A DNA stretch of 64,000 bases from an uncultured beta proteobacterium (GCA_903934295.1 CAIZNI010000066.1:85320-149319), one strand, 5' to 3'; shown: positions 16,984-26,596, numbered from the stretch's first letter. Notes: generated by a model from the sequence alone, not told the origin. Translations and numbers: made by a program.

Positions 16984-17766
16984 TCAGCGGCCCTTGAACT
17001 GCGGGGGGCGCTTTTGCAGGAAAGCCGCAACACCCTCGCGGAAGTCTTCGGTCTTGGCGGCCTTCATCTGCAGTTCGGCCTCGAGCTCGAGTTGTGTGGG
17101 CAGGTCACGCTGGTGGCTGTCGTTCAGCGCTTCCTTGATCATCGCGTAGGCGCGGGTGGGCATCGATGCCAGCTTGGCGGCCATCTCGCGTGCCTGGGTC
17201 TGCAGCGCGTCGTCCTCGCAGACCTGCCAGACCAGCCCGAAACTCTTGGCGTCCTCGGCGCTGATGCGATCGGCCAGGATCGCCATCGCACGGGCGCGCA
17301 CATCGCCGACGTAGCGCGGCAGGAACCAGGTGCTGCCCGCATCGGGCACCAGGCCGATCTTGGAGAAGGCCTGCAGGAAGCTGGCCGAACGGCCCGCCAG
17401 GATGATGTCGCCCGCCATCGCGATGCTCATGCCCGCGCCGGCGGCCACGCCGTTGACGGCGCTGATGATGGGCTTGGGCATGGACCGCATCAGGGTGATG
17501 ACCGGGTGATAACGGTCGCGCAGCGTCGAGCCGGGGTCACTGCCACCGCCCGGCGATGAGCTCGCGAGATCGGCGCCGGCGGAAAAGCCGCGGCCCGCGC
17601 CGGTGACGATGACCGCGCGCACCGCTTCGTCGGTCTGGGCCTGGGTGAGCGCTTCACGAAGCGCCAGCATCAGGGGGGTGTTCAGGGCGTTGAGCACGTC
17701 GGGGCGGTTCAGGGTGATGGTCGCCACGGCGCCGTCGACCTGGTAGAGCACGGGAGAGTCGGACAT
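16984..17766 (-). CDS. enoyl-CoA hydratase/isomerase family protein (PaaG/AtuE-like)
   Basis: Crotonase-fold enzyme, 260 residues. It shows the oxyanion-hole segments GFSAGADLASS and SAVNGVAAGAGMSIAMAGD, and the FSKIGLVPDAGSTWFLPR segment with Asp where many hydratases have Glu, as in PaaG-type isomerases. It is downstream of an AtuD-like acyl-CoA dehydrogenase and upstream of dgkA on the same strand. It may hydrate or isomerise a branched or terpenoid acyl-CoA. The exact reaction is not resolved. Confidence 0.88.
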   Translation of the reverse strand: MSDSPVLYQVDGAVATITLNRPDVLNALNTPLMLALREALTQAQTDEAVRAVIVTGAGRGFSAGADLASSSPGGGSDPGSTLRDRYHPVITLMRSMPKPIISAVNGVAAGAGMSIAMAGDIILAGRSASFLQAFSKIGLVPDAGSTWFLPRYVGDVRARAMAILADRISAEDAKSFGLVWQVCEDDALQTQAREMAAKLASMPTRAYAMIKEALNDSHQRDLPTQLELEAELQMKAAKTEDFREGVAAFLQKRPPQFKGR

Positions 17767-17890
17767 CGGATGATCTTTCGGGTGGGGTCAGCAAAAAGAA
17801 AGGGTGTTCGAAACAGGGAGGCTCGAAGCAGGGATGTTCGAGATGCCTGCCGCAGCCGGCGTGCGCTGCGGTTCGTCAGAAACGGATGCT

Positions 17891-19039
17891 TCAGCCGCGC
17901 GGCACGATGCCCATGGTCTTGGCGATGATGCCCATCATGACCTCGTCGGCGCCACCACCGATCGAGCCGAGCCGCGAGTCGCGCCAGAAGCGGTTGACCC
18001 GCGTCTCTTCCATGTAGCCCATGCCGCCCCAGAACTGCACGCACCAGTCGGCCACCTCGCGCGCGACGCGGGCGCACTTGAGCTTGCACATCGAGGCGAG
18101 CTGGGTCACGTCGGTGCCACCGACATACAGCTCCACCGCCCGGTGCAGCATGCAGCGGACCGCCTCGACTTCGGTCTGCAGTTCGGCCAGCTTGTAGTAG
18201 ATGTACTGGTTGTGCAGCAACGGCTTGCCGAAGGCTTCGCGCGAGCGCAGGTAGTCGATGGTTTCCTGGATGATCAGTGAGTTCTTGAGCCAGCCGGCGG
18301 CGGCCCACAGGCGCTCTTCCTGGAACTGCATCATCTGGTAGGTAAAGCCCATGCCTTCCTCGCCGATGCGATAGCGCTGCGGCACCCGCACGTCGTCGAA
18401 ATGGATCTGCGCGGTGTCCGAGGCGTTCATGCCCACCTTCTTGAGCTTGCGGGCGATCTCGACCCCGGGCGTCTTCATCGGCACGCAGATCAGGGTCTTG
18501 TTGCGGTGCGAGTTCCCCTCGCCGGTGTTGGCCAGCAGGCAGATCCAGTCGGCCTGGGTGCCGTTGGTGGTCCACATCTTGCCGCCGTTGATGATGTAGT
18601 CGTCGCCATCCTTGCGCGCGCTGGTCTTGATCGAGGCGACGTCGGATCCGGCGCCGACCTCGGAGACGCCCAGGCAGGCGACGTATTCGCCGCTGATCGA
18701 AGGCTCGAGGAATTCGCGGCGCAATTCATCGGAACCGAAGCGCGCCAGTGCCGGCGTGGCCATGTCGGTCTGCACGCCGATGGCCATCGGAATGGCGCCG
18801 CAGTGGATGTGGCTGAGTGCTTCGGCGGTGGCGATCGAGTAGGAATAGTCCAGCCCCAGGCCGCCGTATTCGACCGGTTTGCTCACGCCCAGAAAGCCGA
18901 GCTTGCCCATCTTGCGGAACACCTCATGCGCCGGGAAGATGCCGGCGGCTTCCCATTCATCGACATGCGGGTTGATCTCGCTGTCGATGAAGCGCTTGAG
19001 GGAGTCCTGCATCTGGGTGTGCTGTTCGGTGAAGATCAT
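17891..19039 (-). CDS. acyl-CoA dehydrogenase, citronellyl-CoA dehydrogenase (AtuD)-like
   Basis: 382-residue acyl-CoA dehydrogenase. The N-terminus MIFTEQHTQMQDSLKRFIDS, SEINPHVDEWEAAG and KPVEYGGLGLDYSYS, and the QMMQFQEERLW segment, look like citronellyl-CoA dehydrogenases as I recall them. The base Glu lies in QFQEERLW, with Gly in the C-terminal position (IGGGADE). ATG 19039 is chosen; in-frame ATGs at 19069 and 19114 lack ribosome-binding sites and family sequence. It is divergent from the TetR gene, and is followed by the hydratase and dgkA. Confidence 0.9.
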   Translation of the reverse strand: MIFTEQHTQMQDSLKRFIDSEINPHVDEWEAAGIFPAHEVFRKMGKLGFLGVSKPVEYGGLGLDYSYSIATAEALSHIHCGAIPMAIGVQTDMATPALARFGSDELRREFLEPSISGEYVACLGVSEVGAGSDVASIKTSARKDGDDYIINGGKMWTTNGTQADWICLLANTGEGNSHRNKTLICVPMKTPGVEIARKLKKVGMNASDTAQIHFDDVRVPQRYRIGEEGMGFTYQMMQFQEERLWAAAGWLKNSLIIQETIDYLRSREAFGKPLLHNQYIYYKLAELQTEVEAVRCMLHRAVELYVGGTDVTQLASMCKLKCARVAREVADWCVQFWGGMGYMEETRVNRFWRDSRLGSIGGGADEVMMGIIAKTMGIVPRG

Positions 19040-19086
19040 CTGGCGTTTCCGATATTGAATTCTGTTCATTAAGATGCTGTAATCAA

Positions 19087-19098
19087 TGACGGCAGTCA
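19087..19098. promoter_or_regulatory. candidate TetR operator
   Basis: TGACGGCAGTCA is an inverted repeat (TGAC, 4-base spacer, GTCA), flanked by direct TCAATG repeats. It sits in the 59-base gap between the divergent acyl-CoA dehydrogenase and the TetR gene. The operator role is inferred from position only. Confidence 0.35.
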
Positions 19099-19860
19099 AT
19101 GTGCAGTGCAGCAATTCGCCCGTTTCGGAGCGTGAGCGTCATTCCTGAATCCCATTCAAATCAGTCACCGCCCGAGGTTCGCGAACGGCTGCCGCGGCGC
19201 CGCAAGTCGGCGCGCCGCTCGGAGATCCTGGCGGCGGCGCGCGAGGTGTTCGCCGCGCATCCCTACGACGAAGCCGCGATCAGCGACATCGCGGCGCGGG
19301 CCGATTGCGTCGAAGGAACCATCTACACCTACTTCCGGAACAAGCGCGAGCTGTTCGATGCGGTGCTCGCGACGTTCTACGACTCGCTCATCGAAGACAT
19401 CGCGCCGCGCTTTGCCGCCATCCACGGCACGCGCGACCGGCTGCGCTTCCTGGTGACACGGCATCTGCTGATCTCGGTCGAGGATCCGGGGCTGGGCGCG
19501 ATCATCGTGCGCGAGTCGCGAACCCGCAGCGGCTATTTCGGCTCCAAGCTGCACGCGCTGAACCGGCGTTACAGCCGCTTCCTGCTGCAGACCCTCACCG
19601 ACGGCGTGGCGCGCGGCGAACTGCGCGCCGACCTGGACACCGCGCTGGCGCGCGATCTGCTGTTCGGGGGGATGGAGCACTGGACTTTCAATGAACGGGG
19701 ACGCCATCGCAGCTTCGATCCGGCGCTGGCAGCCGATGCCATCGTCGGCATGCTGCTCGACGGCTGGAGCGCCGTCGCACCGGGTTCTCCGCTCGAGCGG
19801 CTGAGCCAGCGAATCGACCGGCTCGAGACGAGCCTCAAACAGACAGGGAGACGAAAATGA
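19099..19860 (+). CDS. TetR family transcriptional regulator
   Basis: 253 residues. The N-terminal HTH is at about 35-80: RRSEILAAAREVFAAHPYD, then AISDIAARADCVEGTIYTYF with RNKRELFDAV. The C-terminal ligand domain is of the fatty-acid-regulator kind. The stop overlaps the start of the AtuA gene, and the gene diverges from the AtuD-like dehydrogenase. By analogy with AtuR it may be a repressor responding to an acyl-CoA or terpenoid. ATG 19099 is kept; GTG 19132 is an alternative, and neither has a good ribosome-binding site. Confidence 0.9.
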   Translation: MCSAAIRPFRSVSVIPESHSNQSPPEVRERLPRRRKSARRSEILAAAREVFAAHPYDEAAISDIAARADCVEGTIYTYFRNKRELFDAVLATFYDSLIEDIAPRFAAIHGTRDRLRFLVTRHLLISVEDPGLGAIIVRESRTRSGYFGSKLHALNRRYSRFLLQTLTDGVARGELRADLDTALARDLLFGGMEHWTFNERGRHRSFDPALAADAIVGMLLDGWSAVAPGSPLERLSQRIDRLETSLKQTGRRK

Positions 19861-21656
19861 GTGAACAGGCGGGCAATGAGCGGGTGGTGCGAATCGGCGG
19901 TGCTTCCGGGTTCTGGGGCGACACCGCGATGTCGGCGCCGCAACTGGTGCGTGGCGCCGACATCGATTACCTGGTCTTCGACTACCTCGCCGAGGTCACC
20001 ATGTCGATCCTGGCCAGCCAGCGGCTGAAGGATCCGGCGGCCGGCTATGCGACCGATTTCGTGCAGATCACCATGAAGGCACTGCTGCCTGACCTGGTCG
20101 CGAAAAAGATCCGCGTCGTCGCCAATGCGGGCGGCGTCAATCCGCTGGCCTGTCGCGACGCGCTGGCCCGGGTGGCGCAGTCGCTGGGGCTCACGCTGCG
20201 CATCGGCGTGGTGACCGGCGATGAGATCTCGGCGGCCGTGCCCGCGCTGCGCGAGCGCGACACCCGCGAGATGTTCAGCGGCGAGGCGATGCCGCCGGCG
20301 TTCGTGAGCGTCAACGCCTATCTGGGCGCCATTCCGATCGCCCGCGCGCTCGACCAGGGGTGCGATGTGGTCATCACCGGACGCTGCGTCGATTCGGCGG
20401 TGACGCTGGGTGTGCTGATGCACGAGTTCGGCTGGCGCGACGACGAGCACGACCGGCTGGCCCAGGGCACGCTGGCGGGCCACCTGATCGAGTGCGGCGC
20501 GCAGTGCACCGGCGGGCTGTTCACCGACTGGGACCAGGTGCCCGACTGGGAAAACATCGGCTTTCCGATCGTCGAGGCGCGCGCGGACGGCAGCTTCACC
20601 ATCACCAAGCCCGAGGGCACCGGCGGGCTGGTGACGCCGGCCACCGTGTCCGAGCAACTGGTCTACGAGATCGGTGATCCGCGGGCCTATCAGGTGCCCG
20701 ACGTGTGCTGCGATTTCACGCAGGTGCGGTTCGAGCAGACCGGCGAGCACCGGGTCCGGGTGTCGGGCGCGCGCGGTCGCGCACCGACCAGCACCTACAA
20801 GGTCAGCGCCACCTTCGCCGACGGCTATCGCAACATGGCGGTGCTGGTGATCGGCGGTCAGGATGCGCCGGCCAAGGCCCGCCGCACCGGCGAGGCGATC
20901 CTGACTCGCACCTCGCGCATGCTGGCCGCGCTCGGTCTGCCCGCCTATTCGGAGACCCGCATCGAACTGCTGGGCGCCGAGGACATGTTTGGCGCGTCGG
21001 CGCGTCCCGACACCCGCGAGGTGGTGCTCAAGATCGCGGTGCGCTGTCCGTCCAAGGCGAGTCTCGATCTGTTCGCGCGCGAGTTCGCGCCCGCCGGCAC
21101 CTCGATGGCGCCCGGTACCACCGGACTCATGGGCGGGCGGCCGTCGCCCACGCCGGTGATCCGGCTGTTCTCTTTCCTGGTCGACAAGCGTGAGGTGCCG
21201 ATCGCGCTTGAGGTCGACGGCACGCGCACCCTGATCGAGGTCCCGCATGGAAGCGCGGCTGCGCCCACCGATCTGCCACCGGCGCGTGCGCTGCCCACCG
21301 CCGCGCCGGCACCCGGGGTGGCGCTGCGCACCGTGCCGCTGATCCGGCTGGCCCACGGCCGCTCGGGCGACAAGGGCAACAAGGCGAACATCGGGGTGAT
21401 CGCGCGCCGTCCGGCGTATGTGCCGGTGCTGTCGGCCTGGCTCACGCCCGAGCGGGTTGCCGCGCACTTCGCGCACAACCAGCCGAGCAGCGTCGAACGC
21501 TTCGATCTGCCCGGATTCGACGCGATGAATTTCCTGCTGCACGACGTGCTGGGCGGCGGCGGCATGGCGTCGCTGCGCACCGACAGTCTGGCCAAGGCCT
21601 TCGCCCAGGTGCTGCTGACCCTGCCGGTCGATGTGCCGGCCGACCTCGTCGACTGA
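19857..21656 (+). CDS. AtuA family protein (acyclic terpene utilization, DUF1446)
   Basis: 599 residues. The N-terminal DUF1446 domain (RIGGASGFWGDTAMS, DYLVFDYLAEVTMSIL, VVANAGGVNPLACRDAL, VITGRCVDSAVTLG) runs to about residue 450. A C-terminal small domain (PLIRLAHGRSGDKGNKANIG) is as in the AtuA family. AtuA is essential for growth on citronellol/geraniol in Pseudomonas, but its reaction is unknown. Here no geranyl-CoA carboxylase is present. ATG 19857 has GGGAG upstream, within the TetR gene. Confidence 0.9.
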   Translation: MSEQAGNERVVRIGGASGFWGDTAMSAPQLVRGADIDYLVFDYLAEVTMSILASQRLKDPAAGYATDFVQITMKALLPDLVAKKIRVVANAGGVNPLACRDALARVAQSLGLTLRIGVVTGDEISAAVPALRERDTREMFSGEAMPPAFVSVNAYLGAIPIARALDQGCDVVITGRCVDSAVTLGVLMHEFGWRDDEHDRLAQGTLAGHLIECGAQCTGGLFTDWDQVPDWENIGFPIVEARADGSFTITKPEGTGGLVTPATVSEQLVYEIGDPRAYQVPDVCCDFTQVRFEQTGEHRVRVSGARGRAPTSTYKVSATFADGYRNMAVLVIGGQDAPAKARRTGEAILTRTSRMLAALGLPAYSETRIELLGAEDMFGASARPDTREVVLKIAVRCPSKASLDLFAREFAPAGTSMAPGTTGLMGGRPSPTPVIRLFSFLVDKREVPIALEVDGTRTLIEVPHGSAAAPTDLPPARALPTAAPAPGVALRTVPLIRLAHGRSGDKGNKANIGVIARRPAYVPVLSAWLTPERVAAHFAHNQPSSVERFDLPGFDAMNFLLHDVLGGGGMASLRTDSLAKAFAQVLLTLPVDVPADLVD

Positions 21657-22201
21657 TGACGCAGCAGCCCGCGCCGCTCGCGGCGCCGCAGTCGGCCCGG
21701 CGCCTGCTGATCGTCTGGTGGAGTGTCACCGGCGCCAGCCGTGCGATGGCGCTGGCGGCGCACCGGGCGGCCTGCGACGCGCAGGAGTGCGAGGTGCAGG
21801 CGTGCGAGGTGCACTTGCGGCAGGCGGGCGAGGCGAGCGTCGATGACCTGCTTCAGGCGAACGCCTTCCTGTTCGTGATGCCCGAGATGCTGGGGTCCAT
21901 GGCGGGCGCGATGAAGGACCTGTTCGACCGGACCTACTACCCGCTGCTGGGCCGCCTCGAGGGCCGGCCTTACGCGCTGGTTGTGTGTGCCGGATCGGAC
22001 GGCAGCGGGGCGGTGCGCCAGCTCGAGCGCATCGTCACCGGCTGGCGCCTGCGCCGGGTGGCCGAGCCGCTGATCGTGTGCACGCACGCCCAGACCCCCG
22101 AAGCGATCGCGGCGCCCAAGGTGATGACGCCCGAGGCACTGGAAGCCGCCGCCGTGCTCGGCCAGAGCCTGGCCACCGGGGTGGCGCTCGGCATCTGGTG
22201 A
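21656..22201 (+). CDS. flavodoxin-like (NAD(P)H-dependent oxidoreductase) family protein
   Basis: 181 residues with a flavodoxin fold: beta-1 LLIVWWSVTGASRAMA (phosphate loop), then FLFVMPEMLGSMAGAMKDLFDR and YALVVCAGSDGSGAVRQLER, which match flavin-contact loops. It probably binds FMN. It overlaps the AtuA stop (TGATGA) and is cotranscribed with it. It may supply electrons to the same pathway; that role is inference. Confidence 0.75.
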   Translation: MTQQPAPLAAPQSARRLLIVWWSVTGASRAMALAAHRAACDAQECEVQACEVHLRQAGEASVDDLLQANAFLFVMPEMLGSMAGAMKDLFDRTYYPLLGRLEGRPYALVVCAGSDGSGAVRQLERIVTGWRLRRVAEPLIVCTHAQTPEAIAAPKVMTPEALEAAAVLGQSLATGVALGIW

Positions 22202-22217
22202 GTTCGCAACGGCCGGG

Positions 22218-23585
22218 TCAGCGCTCCATCCCGGGAATCCAGTTCGTGCCGGCCAGCGGCACGCGGGCCATCGCGGCAGCCTCGATGGTGAGCGCCACCA
22301 GGTCTTCGGGCTCGAGGTGGTGGACATCCTGCTTGCCGCAGGCGCGCGCCAGCGTGGTCAGCTCCATCGTCAGTGTCTTCAGATAGTTCTTGAGCTGACG
22401 CGCGCCCCAGTCTGGCTCCAGGCGCTGTTCGAGCACCTCGTCCTGGGTGGTGATGCCCACCGGGCAGCGACCGGTGTGGCAGTGATGGCAAAAGCCCGCC
22501 TGAGTGCCCAGCGCCGCATAGTCGGCCTCGGCGCTGATCGGCTGACCCTGCTGGAAGTAGACCTCGCGGTTGCAGCCCAGCGCCATCAGTGTGGCCTGGC
22601 CGATCGAAACCGCGTCGGCGCCCAGCGCGATCGCTTTCGCGACATCGGCGCCGCTGCGGATGCCGCCCGAGACGATCAGCTGGACCTTGCCCTTCATGTC
22701 GAGCTCTTCCAGCGCCTGCACCGCCTGGCCGACCGCGGCCAGGGTCGGGATGCCGACGTTCTCGATGAAGCAGGTCTGGGTGGCGGCGGTGCCGCCCTGC
22801 ATGCCGTCGACCACCACCACATCGGCGCCGGCATGCACCGCGAGCTTCACATCGTTGAACACCCGGGTGGCACCGACCTTCACATAGATCGGCTTTTCCC
22901 AGTCGGTGATCTCGCGCAGTTCCTTGATCTTGATGGCCAGGTCATCGGGCCCGGTCCAGTCGGGATGGCGCGAGGCCGAACGCTGGTCGACGCCTTCGGG
23001 CAGCGTGCGCATGCCGGCGACGCGGGGATTGACCTTCTGGCCGAGCAGCATGCCACCGCCGCCCGGCTTGGCGCCCTGGCCGATCACCACTTCGATCGCA
23101 TCGGCGCGTCGCACGTCGTCGGGCTTGAAGCCGTAGCGCGAGGGCAGGCACTGGTAGACCAGGATCCGTGAGGCGTCGCGCTCCTCGCTGGTCATGCCGC
23201 CGTCGCCGGTGGTGGTCGAGGTGCCGGCAGCGGTCGCCGCGCGGCCGATCGCCTCCTTCACCCGGGCCGACAGCGCGCCGAAGCTCATGCCGGCGATGGT
23301 GATCGGGATGTCGAGTTCGATCGGCTTGCTGGCGAAGCGGGTGCCCAGCACCGTGCGCGTGGTGCAGCGTTCGCGGTAGCCCTCCAGGGGATAGCGCGAC
23401 AGCGACGCGGCCAGGAACACCAGGTCGTCGAAGTGCGGCAGCTTGCGCTTGGCGCCCAGCCCGCGAATCTCGTAGAGGCCGGTCGCACAGGCCCGGTGGA
23501 TGTAGTCGAGCGTGGCGCGGTCGAAGGTGGCGGACTCTTCGCGCTGCAGGCGCTTGAGCGGGATCGGCTGTTCGTTGCTGCTCAT
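22218..23585 (-). CDS. FMN/Fe-S glutamate synthase-like subunit (GlxD / MgsC)
   Basis: 455 residues resembling the central/FMN part of glutamate synthase. It has GADVVVVDGMQGGTAATQ, GGIRSGADVAKAIALGADA and the iron-sulfur Cys cluster CHHCHTGRCPVGITTQDE. In the N-methylglutamate synthase complex this is the catalytic subunit that makes N-methylglutamate from methylamine and glutamate-type substrates. In rhizobia the homologue is GlxD. ATG 23585 is chosen; TTG 23588 lies just upstream and AGGAG precedes both. Confidence 0.9.
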   Translation of the reverse strand: MSSNEQPIPLKRLQREESATFDRATLDYIHRACATGLYEIRGLGAKRKLPHFDDLVFLAASLSRYPLEGYRERCTTRTVLGTRFASKPIELDIPITIAGMSFGALSARVKEAIGRAATAAGTSTTTGDGGMTSEERDASRILVYQCLPSRYGFKPDDVRRADAIEVVIGQGAKPGGGGMLLGQKVNPRVAGMRTLPEGVDQRSASRHPDWTGPDDLAIKIKELREITDWEKPIYVKVGATRVFNDVKLAVHAGADVVVVDGMQGGTAATQTCFIENVGIPTLAAVGQAVQALEELDMKGKVQLIVSGGIRSGADVAKAIALGADAVSIGQATLMALGCNREVYFQQGQPISAEADYAALGTQAGFCHHCHTGRCPVGITTQDEVLEQRLEPDWGARQLKNYLKTLTMELTTLARACGKQDVHHLEPEDLVALTIEAAAMARVPLAGTNWIPGMER

Positions 23586-23588
23586 CAA

Positions 23589-24278
23589 TCAATACTCCTG
23601 ATCGGCGTCTGAATTCCAGTGGTACAGGGAGCGCGCCGAGGCGACGCGCCGGAACTGCGCCGGGTCATGGGCGAGACCCGCGGCCGCCAGCAGTTCGGTC
23701 ACGCTGGCCAGGTCGCTGTCGGTCATCGGTTCGAGCTGGGCATCGGCGCCCAGCGAGGCGATTTTTCCGCGCACATAGATCACCGCCTCGTACAGCGAGT
23801 CGCCCAGCGCATCGCCGGCGTTGCCGCAGACCACCATCCGGCCGGCCTGCGCCATGAAGCCGGAGAAGCTGCCGACCGAGCCGCCAACCACGATGTCGGC
23901 GCCCTTGAGCGAGATGCCGCAGCGCAGGCCGGCGTCGCCGTCGATGACCAGCAGGCCGCCGTGTGCCGATGCACCCGCGGCGTTGGAGGCGAAGCCCTTC
24001 ACATGCACCCGCCCGCTCATCATGTTTTCGGCCACACCGGTGGAGGCGCTGCCCTCGATGGTGATGTCGGCGAGCTGGTTCATGCCGCCGGCGTAGTAGC
24101 CCGCGTGGCCGTCCACCGTGACCTTGACCGGCGCGTTCAGGCCGACGGCGATGTTGTGCGCGCCGTCCGGGTTGGCGATCAGCACGTGGCGGTCCTGCAG
24201 TCCGGCCGCCGGGCCGTGCAGGAAGCGGTTGACCTCGCGCAGCGGCGTCGCGGCCAGGTCGAAGCTCAGGCTTTCCAT
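23589..24278 (-). CDS. GXGXG domain glutamate synthase-like subunit (GlxC / MgsB)
   Basis: 229 residues forming a right-handed beta-helix like the C-terminal domain of GltB. It shows repeated glycine-rich turns: GGMNQLADITIEGSAST, GGLLVIDGDAGLRCGIS, GGSVGSFSGFMAQAG and MVVCGNAGDALGDSLYEA. It overlaps the amidotransferase gene by 13 bases, and its stop is 3 bases before GlxD. ATG 24278 is the only start consistent with the family; the open frame upstream lies in the amidotransferase gene. Confidence 0.9.
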   Translation of the reverse strand: MESLSFDLAATPLREVNRFLHGPAAGLQDRHVLIANPDGAHNIAVGLNAPVKVTVDGHAGYYAGGMNQLADITIEGSASTGVAENMMSGRVHVKGFASNAAGASAHGGLLVIDGDAGLRCGISLKGADIVVGGSVGSFSGFMAQAGRMVVCGNAGDALGDSLYEAVIYVRGKIASLGADAQLEPMTDSDLASVTELLAAAGLAHDPAQFRRVASARSLYHWNSDADQEY

Positions 24279-25174
24279 ACGTACATTTCCTCGGGAGCGG
24301 GTTCGAAGACGTGGGCGTGCTTGATGTCGGGCAGATGGGCCAGGGATCGGAACTCGCTGGCGATCGCGACGTAGTCGTCGGTCTCGGCGACCACCGCCGG
24401 CTTGCAGGCGAAGGGGTCGCGGATCAGCGCCAGCTCGGTGGGCGTGCCCATCAGGAAGGTGTAGAAGCCGTCGAGCGCCTCGAAGCCCTTGCGCAGCGCC
24501 TCGTGCAGGGTGTCGCCCTCGCGCAGCCGCCACTCCAGGAAACGGCACGCGGCCTCGGTGTCGTTGTCGGTCTCGAAACGGATGCCGCGCGGCTCGAGCA
24601 TGCGGCGGATCCCGTTCGGGTTGGACAGCGAGCCGTTGTGCACCAGGCAGAAGTCTTCGCCGGCGGTGAACGGATGCGCCCGGTCGGGCGTCACCGCCGA
24701 CTCGGTCGCCATCCGGGTGTGGCCGACCAGATGGCTGCCCGTCAGTTCGCCGAATCCATAACGGGCGGCGACGTCGGAGGGCGTGCCGATGTCCTTGTAG
24801 AGCTCGATGCTGCGGCCGGCCGACAGCAGGTGCAGCCTCGGGTCATGCGCCTTGATCCAGGCATTGACCGATGCACTGCTGCCTTCGAAGTGGATCACCG
24901 CGTGGTTGCCCTGCGCGCTGGCCTGCGCCTGGATCGGCATCGCGGCGTTGAGCGCCTCGACCAGTGCCGCCCAGTCATAGGCATCGGCCTGCGCGGTCAG
25001 CCCGGCGTAGACGCTGATCTTGCGCCGGCTCTGGGGCAGCGTTTCGGTGAACACCGCGAGCCCGGCGGAATCCGGGCCGCGCTCGGTCATGCCGATCAGC
25101 ATCGGCACCATCAGTTCGCCGAGCTGGCCGCGCAGCGCTGAATTTTTCAACAGCAATCCGACAATGCCGCACAT
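24266..25174 (-). CDS. class II glutamine amidotransferase subunit (GlxB / MgsA)
   Basis: 302 residues. Ntn-type amidotransferase with Cys2 exposed after Met removal (MCGIVGLLL), GHTRMATESAVTPDRAHPF and the FCLVHNGSLSNPNG oxyanion loop, plus GDTLHEALRKGFEALDGFYTFL. It releases ammonia or an amine from a glutamine-like donor for the GlxC/GlxD subunits. It lies 39 bases downstream of the glutamine synthetase gene. Confidence 0.92.
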   Translation of the reverse strand: MCGIVGLLLKNSALRGQLGELMVPMLIGMTERGPDSAGLAVFTETLPQSRRKISVYAGLTAQADAYDWAALVEALNAAMPIQAQASAQGNHAVIHFEGSSASVNAWIKAHDPRLHLLSAGRSIELYKDIGTPSDVAARYGFGELTGSHLVGHTRMATESAVTPDRAHPFTAGEDFCLVHNGSLSNPNGIRRMLEPRGIRFETDNDTEAACRFLEWRLREGDTLHEALRKGFEALDGFYTFLMGTPTELALIRDPFACKPAVVAETDDYVAIASEFRSLAHLPDIKHAHVFEPAPEEMYVWKA

Positions 25175-25213
25175 CGGTTGTCTTGCCTTTCGAAAGGGGG
25201 GTGGATGGCTCGT

Positions 25214-26596
25214 TCAGAAGAACTCGAGGTAGGTCTTGATCTCCCACTCGGAGACATGGCGCATGTACTCCACCCACTCGCGTCGCTTCAGTTGCAGGAA
25301 TTCGCCGGCGACCGGGCCCAGCGCGTCGGTGATCACGGTGTCGGCCTGCAGCGCAGTGAGTGCGGCGTCCAGGTTCTGCGGCAGCACCGCGATGCCGGCC
25401 TCGCGCAGCTGCGCCTCGTTCCATTCGTAGAGATTGACGTTGCGCGGCGGGCCCGGGTGCAGTTCGCGCTCGATGCCGTCCAGGCCGGCCGCGATGACCG
25501 CGGCGGTGGCCAGGTAGGGGTTGGCCGAACCGTCGGGCAGGCGCAACTCGAGCCGGCCCTTGGGCACCCGAACCATGCTCGAGCGGTTGTTGTCGCCATA
25601 GCTGATGTAGGCCGGCGCCCAGGTCGCGCCGGTGAGCGAACGGCCCACCACGAGACGTTTGTAGGAGTTCACCGTTGGCGCGCAGATCGCGGTCAGCGCC
25701 GGCGCGTGGGCCAGCAGGCCGCCCAGGAAATGGTAGGCGAGCGTCGAGAGCTGCAGCCCGTTCGGATCGCTCTTGTCCTCGAACAGGTTGCGTTTGCCGT
25801 CGCCGATCGACAGGTGCATGTGCATGCCGTTGCCCGGCAGATGGGCGAAGGGCTTGGGCATGAACGAGCAGATCAGGCCCATCTCGTTGGCGATCTCGCT
25901 GGCGGCCATCTTGAAGAAGATGAAGTGGTCGCAGGAGGTCAGGCAGTCGGTGTAGGTGTAGTTGAGTTCGAACTGCCCGTTGGCGTCCTCATGGTCGATC
26001 TGATAGACGTCGATGCCGACCGCACGCAGCGAATTCGAGAGTTTCTCCAGGTAGGCGCGGGTGCGCGACAGGCCCTTGTAGTCGTAGCACGGCTTGGCCA
26101 GGGTGTCGCTCGCGTCGCAAGGCTCGATGCGGCCCTCGACCCGGCGCAGCAGCGAGAACTCGGGCTCCAGGCCGGTGAACAAGGTCCAGCCGCGGGCACT
26201 GAGCCGCTCGATCTGACGGCGCAGGGTCACCCGGCTGTCGAAGGGCCAGGGCTTGCCGTCGACGTGGCCTTCGCAGACCACGCGCGCCAGTCCCGGTTGC
26301 CAGGGCACCAGACTGACCGCGTTCAGATCGCCGACCGCCATGAAGTCGGGACCGTGCGGCTCGATGCCCACGCCCCAGATGGCAAAGCCGGCGAAACCGG
26401 CGCCGTCGGTGAAGAGGGAATTCAGGTGCGACACCGGCACCGACTTGGCCTTGGCCACGCCGTGGATGTCGACGAACTGTGCCAGCACATAGGTCACGCC
26501 GCGCGCACTCAGTTCGGCCTGGGCCGAACGCACGTCATGGAATCGCAGCGGATCCGTTGATTGGGCGGCAGCGAGGGCGAGGTCGGGCGAGTTCAT
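25214..26596 (-). CDS. type III glutamine synthetase / gamma-glutamylmethylamide synthetase (GlnT/GmaS-like)
   Basis: 460-residue glutamine synthetase fold. Metal and ATP sites: [19 protein letters not shown], and [16 protein letters not shown]. The N-terminus [18 protein letters not shown] and the [15 protein letters not shown] segment resemble GlnT/GmaS rather than GlnA. GmaS joins methylamine to glutamate. Together with the three following genes it matches the first half of the N-methylglutamate pathway, or the rhizobial Glx-GlnT set. The N-methylglutamate dehydrogenase genes are not in the window. GmaS versus GlnT cannot be decided from sequence alone. Confidence 0.88.
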   Translation of the reverse strand: MNSPDLALAAAQSTDPLRFHDVRSAQAELSARGVTYVLAQFVDIHGVAKAKSVPVSHLNSLFTDGAGFAGFAIWGVGIEPHGPDFMAVGDLNAVSLVPWQPGLARVVCEGHVDGKPWPFDSRVTLRRQIERLSARGWTLFTGLEPEFSLLRRVEGRIEPCDASDTLAKPCYDYKGLSRTRAYLEKLSNSLRAVGIDVYQIDHEDANGQFELNYTYTDCLTSCDHFIFFKMAASEIANEMGLICSFMPKPFAHLPGNGMHMHLSIGDGKRNLFEDKSDPNGLQLSTLAYHFLGGLLAHAPALTAICAPTVNSYKRLVVGRSLTGATWAPAYISYGDNNRSSMVRVPKGRLELRLPDGSANPYLATAAVIAAGLDGIERELHPGPPRNVNLYEWNEAQLREAGIAVLPQNLDAALTALQADTVITDALGPVAGEFLQLKRREWVEYMRHVSEWEIKTYLEFF

